Part shown: positions 43,533-52,243 of the stretch, piece by piece
How the letters are laid out: each line of letters starts with the position of its first letter
Position numbering within the stretch: the stretch's first letter is position 1
NCBI RefSeq assembly: GCF_001544575.2
Contig: NZ_FCNY02000004.1
Location: forward strand, 248,001 to 312,000
Length of the DNA stretch: 64,000 nucleotides
Origin: Caballeronia cordobensis
GTDB lineage: Bacteria > Pseudomonadota > Gammaproteobacteria > Burkholderiales > Burkholderiaceae
Reading direction: 5' to 3'
Translations under genes and position numbers: made by a program
Notes under the pieces: generated by a model
Databases searched by the model: none
What the model saw: only the letters and a program-made list of their open reading frames with translations
Told to the model about the DNA's origin: nothing

Positions 43533-44918
43533 TTACATAAGACTGTCGAAAATCGCGAAGCTCGCCGTGACGATGACCCCGCGCGCCGGATGCTCGCGAT
43601 GTCCCAGCCCAATCTCCCCCCGATGCGCCTGCACGATCTCCTTTGCGATCGCAAGCCCCAACCCCGTGCCTTCCGTATCCGCGGAAGCACGATAAAACGG
43701 CTCGAACACGCGGCTGCGCGCCTCGGCGGGAATGCCAGGGCCATCGTCGGTGACGGTCAGCGTCACGCGCGCCGCATCGCACGCCACCGCGACAGTCACG
43801 TGCCCGCCCGGCTGCGTGTAGCGAATCGCGTTCTCGACGATGTTATAGACCAGCGCCGACAGCAATCCCTCATGCCCGATCATCGGCGCCGATTCCACCA
43901 GCTCCGCGCCGAGATCGATGTCCCGTTTCTGCGCGAACATCGCGAGATCTTCGATCACATCCTGCGCGATTGCCGCAAGATCGACTTTTTGCTTCGCCAG
44001 TTGCGCGTAGTCCGCAGCTTCCGCCTGCGCGAGCAGCAACAACTTGTTGGTGAGCCCCACCATCGACCGGTTGCTTCGCTGCATCGCCGCGAGCGCTTCG
44101 TTCAAAGACGGCTCCATCTCGCGATGCTGCCGCGCGAACTGCAACTGCGTCTCCAGCAACGTGAGCGGCGTGCGCAACTGATGTGCCGCATCCGCGATAA
44201 AACGCCGCTGCGCCGCCACCTGAAGCCCGAGCCTCGCGATGCACTGATTGATCGCCTCGACGATCGGCCGCAATTCCGTATGCAGTCGCTCGACGCGCAA
44301 GGGTTCGAGCTGCATCGGATCGCGGTCGATGACCTCTTCCTTCACCTTCAGGAGCGGCCGCAATTCGAAGGTCAGGCCGATGCACGCCAGCGCCACGGCC
44401 AGCAGCACCATCTCGATCTGCCGCACGAGTTGCGGACGCCAGAGCTCGCGCAGCATCGCATCGCGCGACGCCTGCGTCTTGCCGACGGAAACGAGCACGC
44501 GCCGGATCGCGCCGTTGTCGTACATCTGGCGCACGATGCCGACCGCGCGAATCGGCTTGCCGTGCAGATCGGCGTCGTAGTAGACCGGCGCGTCGTGGCC
44601 CGCGCTCGCACGCGTAGGAAAGTCGGGCGCGCCCGCGAGCAGACGGCCATCGTCGACGCTCACGTTGTAGAACACCTGATCGCCCTGCGGCGACGCGAAC
44701 ACCTCCAGCGCGGCAGGCGGAATATCGACGAGCAGGCGGCCATCGGACCATTCCACTTCGCCCGCGATCATCCGCGCGGACGCGAGCAGCGTGTTCTCCT
44801 GCACCAGATCGGCGGTGTGGCGCGCATTGTCGTACGCGGCCTTGCCGGTCACGAACACGTAGATCGCGAGCGGCACGAGCAGCCACCACAAAAGACGCAC
44901 GCGCAGGCTATTGGTCAT
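43533..44918 (-). CDS. TctE/QseC-like sensor histidine kinase
   Basis: 461 aa. TM1 (~10-28) is followed by a periplasmic 2CSK_N-type sensor (~30-165), TM2 (~167-188), a HAMP-like linker, HisKA with phospho-His in [21 protein letters not shown], and HATPase motifs [17 protein letters not shown] and [11 protein letters not shown]. The ATG directly follows the regulator stop. TctE-type kinases commonly sense carboxylates and control adjacent transporters; here an ABC transporter is divergent from the pair. Confidence 0.92.
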   Translation of the reverse strand: MTNSLRVRLLWWLLVPLAIYVFVTGKAAYDNARHTADLVQENTLLASARMIAGEVEWSDGRLLVDIPPAALEVFASPQGDQVFYNVSVDDGRLLAGAPDFPTRASAGHDAPVYYDADLHGKPIRAVGIVRQMYDNGAIRRVLVSVGKTQASRDAMLRELWRPQLVRQIEMVLLAVALACIGLTFELRPLLKVKEEVIDRDPMQLEPLRVERLHTELRPIVEAINQCIARLGLQVAAQRRFIADAAHQLRTPLTLLETQLQFARQHREMEPSLNEALAAMQRSNRSMVGLTNKLLLLAQAEAADYAQLAKQKVDLAAIAQDVIEDLAMFAQKRDIDLGAELVESAPMIGHEGLLSALVYNIVENAIRYTQPGGHVTVAVACDAARVTLTVTDDGPGIPAEARSRVFEPFYRASADTEGTGLGLAIAKEIVQAHRGEIGLGHREHPARGVIVTASFAIFDSLM

Positions 44919-45596
44919 CTACTGGTCATCGTCCTTCTTGCGCAGCAGATAGCCCAGCCCGCGCAGCGTGACGATCGCGGCCGAACTGCCATCGAGCTTC
45001 TTGCGCAGCCGCGAGACGTAGATTTCGAGCGCGTCCTCGCTCGGACTGTCTTCGTGCGTGAAGATGGTATCCAGAAGCGACGCCTTCGAGACCGTCTTGC
45101 CCAGCCGCAGAATGAGCGCTTCGAGCACGCTGCGCTCGCGCGGCGTCACATTGAGCGCCGCGCCCTTTAGCGTGAACTGGCGCGTGTCGATATCGAAGAC
45201 GAGATCGCCGCACGCGACTTCATTGGCCGTCGATGCCGAGCGCCGCCGGATCATCACCTTCACGCGCGCAACCAGTTCGCGCACTTCGAATGGCTTGACG
45301 AGATAGTCGTCCGCGCCCGCGCCGAGCAACTCCACCTTTTCGTCGATGGAACCGCTCGCGGTCAGGATCATCACCGGCGTCGCATCGCCGCGCTGGCGCA
45401 TTCTTCGCAGTACGTTCTTGCCGGACAAGCGCGGAAGGTTGAGATCGAGCAGCACGACATCGTACTGATTCGTGCGCAGGCGCTGATCCGCGGACTCGCC
45501 ATCCTGCACGGCTTCGAGCGCGAATGACTCCTGTTCCAGCATCTTCGCGAGCCAGAGCGAGAGCGTCGGATTGTCTTCGATGAGAAGCAGCTTCAT
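44919..45596 (-). CDS. OmpR/TctD-like response regulator
   Basis: 225 aa from the ATG at 45596 (MKLLLIEDNPTLSLWLAKML). The receiver has phosphoacceptor Asp in DVVLLDLNLPRLSG and Lys in DYLVKPFEV. The C-terminal winged helix of OmpR type contains LNVTPRERSVLEALIL and VYVSRLRKKLDG-like ALEIYVSRLRKKLDG. It is immediately followed by its kinase. The 168-bp region between it and the divergent ABC transporter operon suggests it regulates that transporter. Confidence 0.92.
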   Translation of the reverse strand: MKLLLIEDNPTLSLWLAKMLEQESFALEAVQDGESADQRLRTNQYDVVLLDLNLPRLSGKNVLRRMRQRGDATPVMILTASGSIDEKVELLGAGADDYLVKPFEVRELVARVKVMIRRRSASTANEVACGDLVFDIDTRQFTLKGAALNVTPRERSVLEALILRLGKTVSKASLLDTIFTHEDSPSEDALEIYVSRLRKKLDGSSAAIVTLRGLGYLLRKKDDDQ

Positions 45597-45673
45597 GGTG
45601 GCGCGATTGTAGGGGCTACGGCGCCGGGCATCGCATCGGGTTAACACCCATGCTTTGCCTTCGGCATAGAAAG

Positions 45674-45701
45674 CTGACAGAAGGTTTCCCGTTCCTATAA
45701 T
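45674..45701 (+). promoter_or_regulatory. Sigma-70-type promoter of the ABC transporter operon
   Basis: CTGACA (45674-45679) and a perfect TATAAT (45696-45701) are separated by 16 bases, 63 bases ahead of the binding-protein ATG. This is the clearest housekeeping promoter in the window. Confidence 0.7.
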
Positions 45702-45764
45702 CGCCGCACACATTCGAAAAGCGGGCCCATCTTCCAACGCGGCCCCACCTCAAGGAGACTTCTG

Positions 45765-46781
45765 ATGCGTACTCTGCGCCAGATCGCTGCTGTGTCCGGT
45801 ATTGCTTTCGCACTCGCGGCGACGTCCGTATCCGCGCACGCTGAAAAGATTTCGATCATGGTCGGCGGCGCGACCAAGATCATCTATCTGCCCGCCAAGC
45901 TGACCGAGCAACTCGGCTACTTCAAGGACGAAGGGCTCGACGTCGAAATTCTCTCGCAGCCCGCCGGCGTGGATGCCGAAAACGAGCTGCTCGCGGGCGC
46001 GGTGCAAGGCGTCGTCGGCTTCTACGATCACACCATCGACCTGCAAAGCAAGGGCAAGGAAGTGCAGGCGCTCGTGATCTTCGGCCAGGTGCCGGGCGAG
46101 GTCGAAATGGTCTCGACGAAGCAGGCCGACAAGATCAAGAGCATGGCCGATGTCAAAGGCAAGACGCTCGGCGTCACGGGCCTCGGTTCATCGACGAGCT
46201 TTCTCACGCAATATCTCGCGCAGCGCGCGGGCGTGAGCTCGAAGGAATACACGCTGCTGCCGGTGGGCGCGGACGCGAGCTTCATCGCGGCGATCAAGCA
46301 GGAGCGCATCGATGCGGGCATGACCACCGAGCCGACCGTCTCGCAACTGCTCAAGACCGGCGAAGCGAAAGTGCTCGTCGATATGCGCACGCTCGAAGGC
46401 ACGCGCGCCGCGCTCGGCGGCACGTATCCGGCATCGAGCTTCTACGTGCAGCGCGCGTGGGCCGAATCGCACAAGGCCGACGCCACGAAGCTCTCGCGCG
46501 CGTTCGCGAAGACGCTCAACTTCATCGCGACGCACAGCGCCGAAGACATCACCGCGAAGATGCCGAAGGACTATTACGCGAAGAACAAGGACCTGTACGT
46601 GGCCGCGCTGAAGGCCTCGCTGCCGATGTTCACGAAGGACGGCAAGATGCCCGCCGATGGCCCCGACACCGTGCTGAAGGTGCTCTCGGCCTTCAATCCT
46701 TCGGTGAAGGGCAAGCATATCGATCTCGCGCGCACGTATTCGAACGAATACGTGGCGGGCACGGCGACGGCGTCGAAGTGA
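45765..46781 (+). CDS. ABC transporter substrate-binding protein (NMT1/SsuA-like)
   Basis: 338 aa. The signal peptide is MRTLRQIAAVSGIAFALAAT with cleavage near SAHA-EK. The two-lobe NMT1/OpuAC-like fold contains GATKIIYLPAKLTEQLGYFKDEGL, VVGFYDHTIDLQSKGK and GKTLGVTGLGSSTSFLTQYLA. Relatives bind sulfonates, nitrate, thiamine precursors or aromatic acids. First gene of a three-gene operon with ATPase and permease. Ligand unknown. Confidence 0.9.
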   Translation: MRTLRQIAAVSGIAFALAATSVSAHAEKISIMVGGATKIIYLPAKLTEQLGYFKDEGLDVEILSQPAGVDAENELLAGAVQGVVGFYDHTIDLQSKGKEVQALVIFGQVPGEVEMVSTKQADKIKSMADVKGKTLGVTGLGSSTSFLTQYLAQRAGVSSKEYTLLPVGADASFIAAIKQERIDAGMTTEPTVSQLLKTGEAKVLVDMRTLEGTRAALGGTYPASSFYVQRAWAESHKADATKLSRAFAKTLNFIATHSAEDITAKMPKDYYAKNKDLYVAALKASLPMFTKDGKMPADGPDTVLKVLSAFNPSVKGKHIDLARTYSNEYVAGTATASK

Positions 46782-46791
46782 GGCTTTCACG

Positions 46792-47580
46792 ATGACTCAA
46801 TCCGCTCAACCTGCAATCGAGCTGCGCCACGTCTCGTGCCGCTTCATCTCGCCGGACGGCAAGGCCACCGTCGCATTGCGCGATTTCAGCATGTCGGTGG
46901 CGAAGGGCGAGTTCGTCGCGATCGTCGGCCCGACGGGCTGCGGCAAGTCCACGACGCTCAGCATGATCACCGGCCTGCTCAAGCCGACGACCGGCGAAGT
47001 GCGCGTCATGGGCCAGCCCGTCGATGGCATCGATCCGCGCATCGGCTTCGTGTTCCAGGCCGACGCGGTGTTCCCGTGGCGTTCGGTGCTCGACAACGTC
47101 GCGGCGGGCCCGCTCTATCGCGGCCGCTCGAAGTCCGCGGCCTACGACGAAGCCAACGAATGGCTGCGCCGCGTCGGCCTCGACAAGTTCGGCAAGCACT
47201 ATCCGCATCAGTTGTCGGGCGGCATGCGAAAGCGCGTCGCGCTCGCGCAGACGTTCATCAACAAGCCCGAAATCCTGCTGATGGACGAGCCTTTCTCCGC
47301 GCTCGACATGCAGACGCGCACGCTGATGCAGGACGAACTGCTGCAGTTGTGGTCGGGCAATGCGGGCTCGGTGGTGTTCGTCACGCACGATCTCGAAGAA
47401 GCGATCGCGCTGGCCGACCGCGTGTTCGTGCTGAGCGCGCGGCCCGCCACGCTCAAGAAGGTCTACGAGATCGACCTGCCGCGTCCGCGCATCACGTCGG
47501 AAATCCGCTATCACCCGCACTTCATCGAGATTTCGCGCGATATCTGGCACGACCTGCGCGAAGAAGTGCAGATCGGTTGA
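46792..47580 (+). CDS. ABC transporter ATP-binding protein (SsuB/NrtD-like)
   Basis: 262 aa. Walker A GPTGCGKSTT, signature LSGGMRKRVALAQ, Walker B ILLMDEPFSALD and the switch His in VFVTHDLEEA are all intact. It begins 10 bases after the binding-protein stop. It powers import through the permease that follows. Confidence 0.95.
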   Translation: MTQSAQPAIELRHVSCRFISPDGKATVALRDFSMSVAKGEFVAIVGPTGCGKSTTLSMITGLLKPTTGEVRVMGQPVDGIDPRIGFVFQADAVFPWRSVLDNVAAGPLYRGRSKSAAYDEANEWLRRVGLDKFGKHYPHQLSGGMRKRVALAQTFINKPEILLMDEPFSALDMQTRTLMQDELLQLWSGNAGSVVFVTHDLEEAIALADRVFVLSARPATLKKVYEIDLPRPRITSEIRYHPHFIEISRDIWHDLREEVQIG

Positions 47581-47604
47581 ACCTGTCCGAAAGGAACATC
47601 AAAT

Positions 47605-48465
47605 ATGTCCACGCCTCAACAAGCGATGCCCGCGGGCATCGACCCGGCCGCGCTCGCGCAAGTCGAACGCGAAGCGCAAAAGCGCATCAAGCAGCGCCAT
47701 GCGCTCGTGATCGGACTGCGTATCGCGGTGCTCGTGTTCGTGCTCGGCGGCTGGGAGCTCTCGGCACGCCTGCACTGGATCGATCCGTTCTTCTTCTCGA
47801 TGCCGTCCGCGATCTTCGAGCAGATCGTCGAATGGTTCGTCGAGGGCACGTCGCAAGGGCCGCTGCTCACGCAGGTCTGGGTGACGCTGGAGGAGACGAT
47901 TCTCGGCTTTCTGATCGGCTCGGCCGGCGGCATTGTCTGCGGCATCGTGCTCGGCCGCAACAAGCTGCTCTCGGACGTGTTCAGCCTCTACATCAAGATC
48001 GCCAATTCGATTCCGCGCGTCGTGCTCGGCTCGGTGTTCGTGATCGCGCTCGGTCTCGGCATGGCGTCGAAAGTGGCGCTCGCGGTCGTGATGGTGTTCT
48101 TCGTGGTGTTCGCGAATGCGTTTCAGGGCGTGCGCGAGGCGGACCGCTACATGATCGCGAACGCGCAGATTCTGGGCGCGTCGCGGCGGCAGGTGACGAC
48201 GTCGGTCGTGATTCCGTCGGCGCTGTCGTGGATTCTCGCGAGCCTGCACGTGAGCTTCGGCTTCGCGCTCGTCGGCGCGGTGGTCGGCGAATTTCTCGGC
48301 TCGAAGCAGGGCATCGGCCTTCTGATCTCGACGGCGCAAGGCGCGTTCAACGCGAGCGGCGTGTTCGCGGCGATGATCGTGCTGGCCGTGGTCGCGCTCG
48401 CGGCGGATTATCTGCTCACCGCGGTCGAGCATCGTTTGCTGAAGTGGCGGCCCGCGGCGAATTGA
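47605..48465 (+). CDS. ABC transporter permease (SsuC/TauC-like)
   Basis: 286 aa with about six helices. The EAA-like loop that contacts the ATPase reads GASRRQVTTSVVIPSALSWILASLHV in the ~190-220 span. The long N-terminal cytoplasmic segment (1-~35) is hydrophilic. It completes the operon and is followed by a strong terminator hairpin. Confidence 0.93.
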   Translation: MSTPQQAMPAGIDPAALAQVEREAQKRIKQRHALVIGLRIAVLVFVLGGWELSARLHWIDPFFFSMPSAIFEQIVEWFVEGTSQGPLLTQVWVTLEETILGFLIGSAGGIVCGIVLGRNKLLSDVFSLYIKIANSIPRVVLGSVFVIALGLGMASKVALAVVMVFFVVFANAFQGVREADRYMIANAQILGASRRQVTTSVVIPSALSWILASLHVSFGFALVGAVVGEFLGSKQGIGLLISTAQGAFNASGVFAAMIVLAVVALAADYLLTAVEHRLLKWRPAAN

Positions 48466-48491
48466 TGCGCTGAATCGTTCGCTCGACATAA

Positions 48492-48513
48492 AACCCACGC
48501 GTTTGCGTGGGTT
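48492..48513. terminator. Bidirectional rho-independent terminator
   Basis: 9-bp stem AACCCACGC / GCGTGGGTT with loop GTTT, followed by Ts on the plus strand and four Ts on the minus strand. It serves the ABC operon and the convergent small lipoprotein gene. Confidence 0.93.
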
Positions 48514-48527
48514 TTTCGTTTCGACGC

Positions 48528-48851
48528 TCAGCGAAGGCCAACTTCCTTCGCTCGCTCGACGTTGCAGTTTGCGTGCTCCGTGAACACCACGCGGCTCTGG
48601 TTGTTGTAGTAGACAGCGTAGCGGTCGGCGCCATGCTTGCCGAAGCCGTATTCCGTGCACTGCGAGTGCCACGGTCCCCAGTTGCCATCGGGCGGGCCGA
48701 GCCTGTCCTCGACATCCGCGCGCGTCATGCCGATCTTCACGCGGCTCATGAATTCGGTCGGATTCGGGTCCGGGATGAAGGCCGCACAGCCGTTCAGACC
48801 GAGCACGACGCAAACGAGCGCCCATGCCAGACATGCTTTCGATTGGATCAT
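48528..48851 (-). CDS. Small SmpA/OmlA-like lipoprotein
   Basis: 107 aa from the ATG at 48851 (AAAGG nine bases upstream); an ATG at 48890 would add 13 residues before the signal. The lipoprotein signal MIQSKACLAWALVCVVLGLNGC ends in a lipobox. The mature part has the SmpA/OmlA-type pattern VKIGMTRADVEDRLGPPDG, with two further cysteines (SQCTEYG, HANCNV). Probably a periplasmic outer-membrane-anchored structural or assembly protein; no partner is nearby. Confidence 0.8.
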   Translation of the reverse strand: MIQSKACLAWALVCVVLGLNGCAAFIPDPNPTEFMSRVKIGMTRADVEDRLGPPDGNWGPWHSQCTEYGFGKHGADRYAVYYNNQSRVVFTEHANCNVERAKEVGLR

Positions 48852-48911
48852 TCGCTTCAGCCTTTGCAAAAGGTCCGAAGCTATCGGCATCCGCCGCGCG
48901 GTTCAATCGAC

Positions 48912-49676
48912 CTAGTCCGAAAGTGCGCGGGCGCGTCGCTGGCGCACCCATTCCGCCGCGCCGATGCACGCCGCGAGCCACGCGCCGCCCGACGCGAAAC
49001 CGCCGAGCACATCGCCCGGAAAATGCACGCCGAGCACGACGCGGCTCGTGCCGATCGCGAGCACGATGAAACACGCCAGGGCGACGATGAGCGGATCGCG
49101 GCGCGTCGGCGCAAGGCGCAGCAGCACATAGGCGCACATGCCGTAGCAGACCATCGAGCCGAACGTGTGCCCGCTCGGAAACGCGAAGCTCTCGGGCAGC
49201 GGAACCGTCGAGCCGGTGGGACGGTCGCGGCGCATCATCGCCTTGAGCGCCTGATTGAGCAGGCCGCCCACGCCCGTCACCGCGGCGAGGTAGACGGCGA
49301 GACCGAAGCGGCGCGTGACGAGGAGCGCGACGCACATGAGCGCGCACAGTGTCGTGAGGAGCCACGGATCGCCGAGATGCGTGAGCACGGCGAAGCCTCG
49401 CGCGAGCACGGCGGGCGTGCCGTCGCGCACGGCGTCGACGAGACGCTGATCCGCCGATGAAAACGCCGTGCCGTGCGCGATGCGCGTCGCGATGCCGATG
49501 AACACGGCCGCGCCGAGCACGGCCGCCGCCAGCGCCGCCGCGATGATCGTCGCGCCGGATGCGCGGCGTCGGCGCGCGGCGAGACGCCAGGCCAAAGCCG
49601 CGATCGACGGTACGACGAAAAGCGCGATCGCGATGATCGCAACCGCATGGCGTTGCGCGAGCGCCGTGTAATCCAT
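48912..49676 (-). CDS. PAP2-family membrane phosphatase
   Basis: 254 aa with five to six membrane helices. The phosphatase signature is complete: KAMMRRDRPT (motif 1), PSGHTFGS (motif 2) and SRVVLGVHFPGDV (motif 3). Such enzymes dephosphorylate phosphatidate, undecaprenyl pyrophosphate or related lipids at the periplasmic face. It lies 39 bases downstream of the phosphopantetheinyl-transferase-like gene and may share its transcript. Substrate unassigned. Confidence 0.9.
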   Translation of the reverse strand: MDYTALAQRHAVAIIAIALFVVPSIAALAWRLAARRRRASGATIIAAALAAAVLGAAVFIGIATRIAHGTAFSSADQRLVDAVRDGTPAVLARGFAVLTHLGDPWLLTTLCALMCVALLVTRRFGLAVYLAAVTGVGGLLNQALKAMMRRDRPTGSTVPLPESFAFPSGHTFGSMVCYGMCAYVLLRLAPTRRDPLIVALACFIVLAIGTSRVVLGVHFPGDVLGGFASGGAWLAACIGAAEWVRQRRARALSD

Positions 49677-49715
49677 GATGTCCTGTTTCTCCGTTATTGC
49701 CCGCCGCGCGCGGGC

Positions 49716-50408
49716 TCAGGACGCTGTCGCGCTGCCCTCCGCTTCGACCGGCCGCTCCCAGCCGAACGCCTGCACGCGCGCCACGGGCGCGTCCATGACG
49801 AGCACGCCGCAGATGCCGCCCGGCATCGGCAGTGTAAGGCTGTGCCAGTCGGGCGCGGGCGCGTCCTCGCGCGCGCCGCCACATTCCGCGCGCGTTCTGC
49901 CGATGTGCGCCGCCTCGTCCCGCACGGCTTGTCGGGCGGCGGCATCGTGCGCGCCGGCCGTCTCGACGGTCAGCCCGAGCCCTATTTTCGCCGATGCCAC
50001 CGCAATCACGATCCACACGCCCGAATACGCGACATCGACGTGAACCGCGCGCTCGCCGGGCGCATGAGCGACGACGATGCGTTCGTCGGGTTCGTCGTCC
50101 ATGGTCACGTCTTGCGGCGCGCAGCCGAGCATGTACGAGAGCACGAGACGCAAGGTGGCGCGCGCGACACTGAAGCGCCGGCCGAGCGCCGAGTTCGGAT
50201 GCAGTTTCGCGCGCCGGCGTTCGGCGGCGCTGAGCCAGTTGCCGATGTTCGACGCCGATGCGAAGCGGAATTCCGTCGGCACCAGCCAGAGATAGACCTC
50301 GCCGGGCGCGGGCGGTTCGTGGATCTGCACGCGCGCCTTGGCGAGATCGAAATAGCGCCACGGGGCGTCGGCGGCCTGCGGCGGGGGAATGGAGTCGGTG
50401 GCGGGCAT
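49716..50408 (-). CDS. Phosphopantetheinyl-transferase-like protein, degenerate
   Basis: About 230 aa from the ATG at 50408; the start is uncertain, since TTG (50471) and GTG (50438) starts are possible and no clear ribosome site is seen. The first half follows Sfp-type transferases: LSAAERRRAKLHPNSALGRRFSVARATLRLVLS and VHVDVAYSG. However, the Mg-binding G-x-D-x-E motif reads GLGLTVE, and the W/F-x-x-KEA motif that should follow is absent. The C-terminal WHSLTLPMPGG still resembles the family. It is therefore probably inactive as a carrier-protein transferase, or a repurposed member. Confidence 0.65.
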   Translation of the reverse strand: MPATDSIPPPQAADAPWRYFDLAKARVQIHEPPAPGEVYLWLVPTEFRFASASNIGNWLSAAERRRAKLHPNSALGRRFSVARATLRLVLSYMLGCAPQDVTMDDEPDERIVVAHAPGERAVHVDVAYSGVWIVIAVASAKIGLGLTVETAGAHDAAARQAVRDEAAHIGRTRAECGGAREDAPAPDWHSLTLPMPGGICGVLVMDAPVARVQAFGWERPVEAEGSATAS

Positions 50409-50683
50409 GCGCGTCTGCGGAGGCGGCGGTGGCGGCACACTCGCGCCGGAACGCTCCGCATTCAGGAACAAACCAACATTTTCAGGACGCGAACCTTATG
50501 AACCGCTTAAGAGGACGAAAACCGCGCGCAAACCGCAACAATCCAGCCTACGGGTCAACCCCGAGTTGAGCTTTCCTCAACGCCGCCCTCAAAAATCGTC
50601 GGTTCCTCCCCGCGCGAAGCCCGCCGCAGAATGCCCTGCATCCACCGCATCGGTGGCGTAACCGGACACAAGGAACGAGACAG

Positions 50684-51193
50684 ATGGACAAGAATCTTTT
50701 CATCGGCGAAGGCTTCGAAGGGCCGGGCGTGAACCTCGCCCACATCAACGTGCTGGTCGGGCCGCGCAACGGCCCCGCTGGTCAGGCATTCGCGACCGCG
50801 CTCGCGACGCCGTCGGCCGGGCACGCGCCGTTCGTCGTGATCGCGCAGCCGGGCGTGCCGACCAAGCCGCTCACGCTCTACGTCAACAAGGCGCAGATCG
50901 ACGGCGATTTCCACGGCAACGCGACGTGGGGCGCATCGCAGGCGGGCATCGCGAAGGCGGTGGCCGAATCGCTCGAAAACGGCACGCTGCCGCCCGAGGC
51001 AGAAAACGACTGGGTCGTCGTGTCGGCGAACTGGGTCAACCCGAAAACCGACGATCTCGACGCCGTCTTCGAGAACAACTATCGCGCGTGCAAGAACGCG
51101 ATCATCGCCGCGATGGAAGGCCTGCCGCGCAAGGAAGCCGTGTTCAAGGCCGCGCGCGACGTGTCCAACCCGTTCTACACGCCGAAGAAGTAA
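50684..51193 (+). CDS. Formaldehyde-activating enzyme (Fae) homolog
   Basis: 169 aa, the usual Fae length, preceded by AAGGAAC. It keeps the active-site His segment (NLAHINVLVGPRNGPAGQAFATAL), KPLTLYVNKAQI, GTLPPEAENDWVVVSANWVNP and NYRACKNAIIAAMEG. Fae condenses formaldehyde with tetrahydromethanopterin; relatives without that role also exist. It heads an operon with an aldo/keto reductase (12-base gap) and an aldehyde dehydrogenase. No other tetrahydromethanopterin-pathway gene is present in the window, so the reaction is open. Confidence 0.87.
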   Translation: MDKNLFIGEGFEGPGVNLAHINVLVGPRNGPAGQAFATALATPSAGHAPFVVIAQPGVPTKPLTLYVNKAQIDGDFHGNATWGASQAGIAKAVAESLENGTLPPEAENDWVVVSANWVNPKTDDLDAVFENNYRACKNAIIAAMEGLPRKEAVFKAARDVSNPFYTPKK

Positions 51194-51205
51194 GGAGACG
51201 AACAT

Positions 51206-52243
51206 ATGGAATACGTGCGTCTCGGCCAATCCGGCCTGAAGGTTTCGCGCCTGTGCCTCGGCACGATGAACATGGGCACGCCGCAATGGAAGCCGTGGAT
51301 TTTCGACGAAGCGCAAAGCGAGCCGATCGTGAAGCACGCGCTCGATCGCGGCGTGAACTTCATCGATCTGGCCGATTTCTATTCGACGGGCGTCGGCGAG
51401 GAAGTCGTCGGCCGCATTCTGAAGCGGCTTGCGAAGCGCGAGGAAGTCGTCGTCACGACGAAGGTCGGCTACGACATGGCGAGCTATCCGAACGCGGGCG
51501 GCCATTCGCGCAAGCACATCATGGACGGCATCGACGGGTCGCTCAGGCGTCTCGGCATGGATTACGTCGATGTCTACATGCTGCATTACTTCGACGTGAA
51601 CACGCCCGTCGAAGAGACGATGCAGGCGCTCGACGACATCGTGCGCGCGGGCAAGGCGCGCTACATCGGCGTTTCGACGATGTACACGTGGCAGTTCGCG
51701 AAGATCATGCAGGCGTGCGAGAAGCACGGCTGGCACAAGCCCATCAACATGCAGTTGCAGTTGAACGTGGCGTACCGCGAGGAAGAGCGCGAGATGGTGC
51801 CGTATTGCATCGATCAGGGCGTGGGCGTCTCGGTGTTCAGCCCGCTCGCGCGCGGCCTGCTGACATCGGATGCGAAATCCACGCGCAATCAGACCGATTT
51901 CTTCACCGCGCAAATGTACGGCGATCGCGTGTCGCAGGAGATCGCGGCGTCGGTGGCGCGCGTGGCGGCGCGGCGCGGCGTGTCGGCGGCGCAGATCGCG
52001 CAGGCGTGGGTGCTGAGCCGTCCGGGCATTTCGTCGATGCTCGTCGGCGCGGATTCGGCGGCGCAATTCGACAGCGCGCTCGCCGCGCTCGACACGAAGC
52101 TCGACGACGAAGAACTGTACGAGCTCGACCGCAACTACACGCCGTGCGATCTCATCAACGATTACACGGCGGGCCGGCGCATCGCGCGCGAGGCGCGTGC
52201 CGCGCAAGGCGTCTTCGAAAACGCACTGGAGCGCGCAGCATGA
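51206..52243 (+). CDS. Aldo/keto reductase
   Basis: 345 aa. The catalytic tetrad is visible: Asp in NFIDLADFY, Tyr in the same DLADFYSTG segment, Lys in VVTTKVGYD and His in YMLHYFD. The NADPH-binding region near the C-terminus includes PGISSMLVGADSAAQFD. It resembles the YajO/YccK-like AKR group. Its stop overlaps the ATG of the aldehyde dehydrogenase, so the two probably act in sequence on an alcohol/aldehyde/acid series. Confidence 0.9.
   Translation: MEYVRLGQSGLKVSRLCLGTMNMGTPQWKPWIFDEAQSEPIVKHALDRGVNFIDLADFYSTGVGEEVVGRILKRLAKREEVVVTTKVGYDMASYPNAGGHSRKHIMDGIDGSLRRLGMDYVDVYMLHYFDVNTPVEETMQALDDIVRAGKARYIGVSTMYTWQFAKIMQACEKHGWHKPINMQLQLNVAYREEEREMVPYCIDQGVGVSVFSPLARGLLTSDAKSTRNQTDFFTAQMYGDRVSQEIAASVARVAARRGVSAAQIAQAWVLSRPGISSMLVGADSAAQFDSALAALDTKLDDEELYELDRNYTPCDLINDYTAGRRIAREARAAQGVFENALERAA

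Noticed and set aside
50926..52239. Long N-terminal extension of the aldehyde dehydrogenase
   Set aside because: It reads through the Fae and aldo/keto reductase genes in another frame. The ATG at 52240 overlaps the preceding stop and fits the family.
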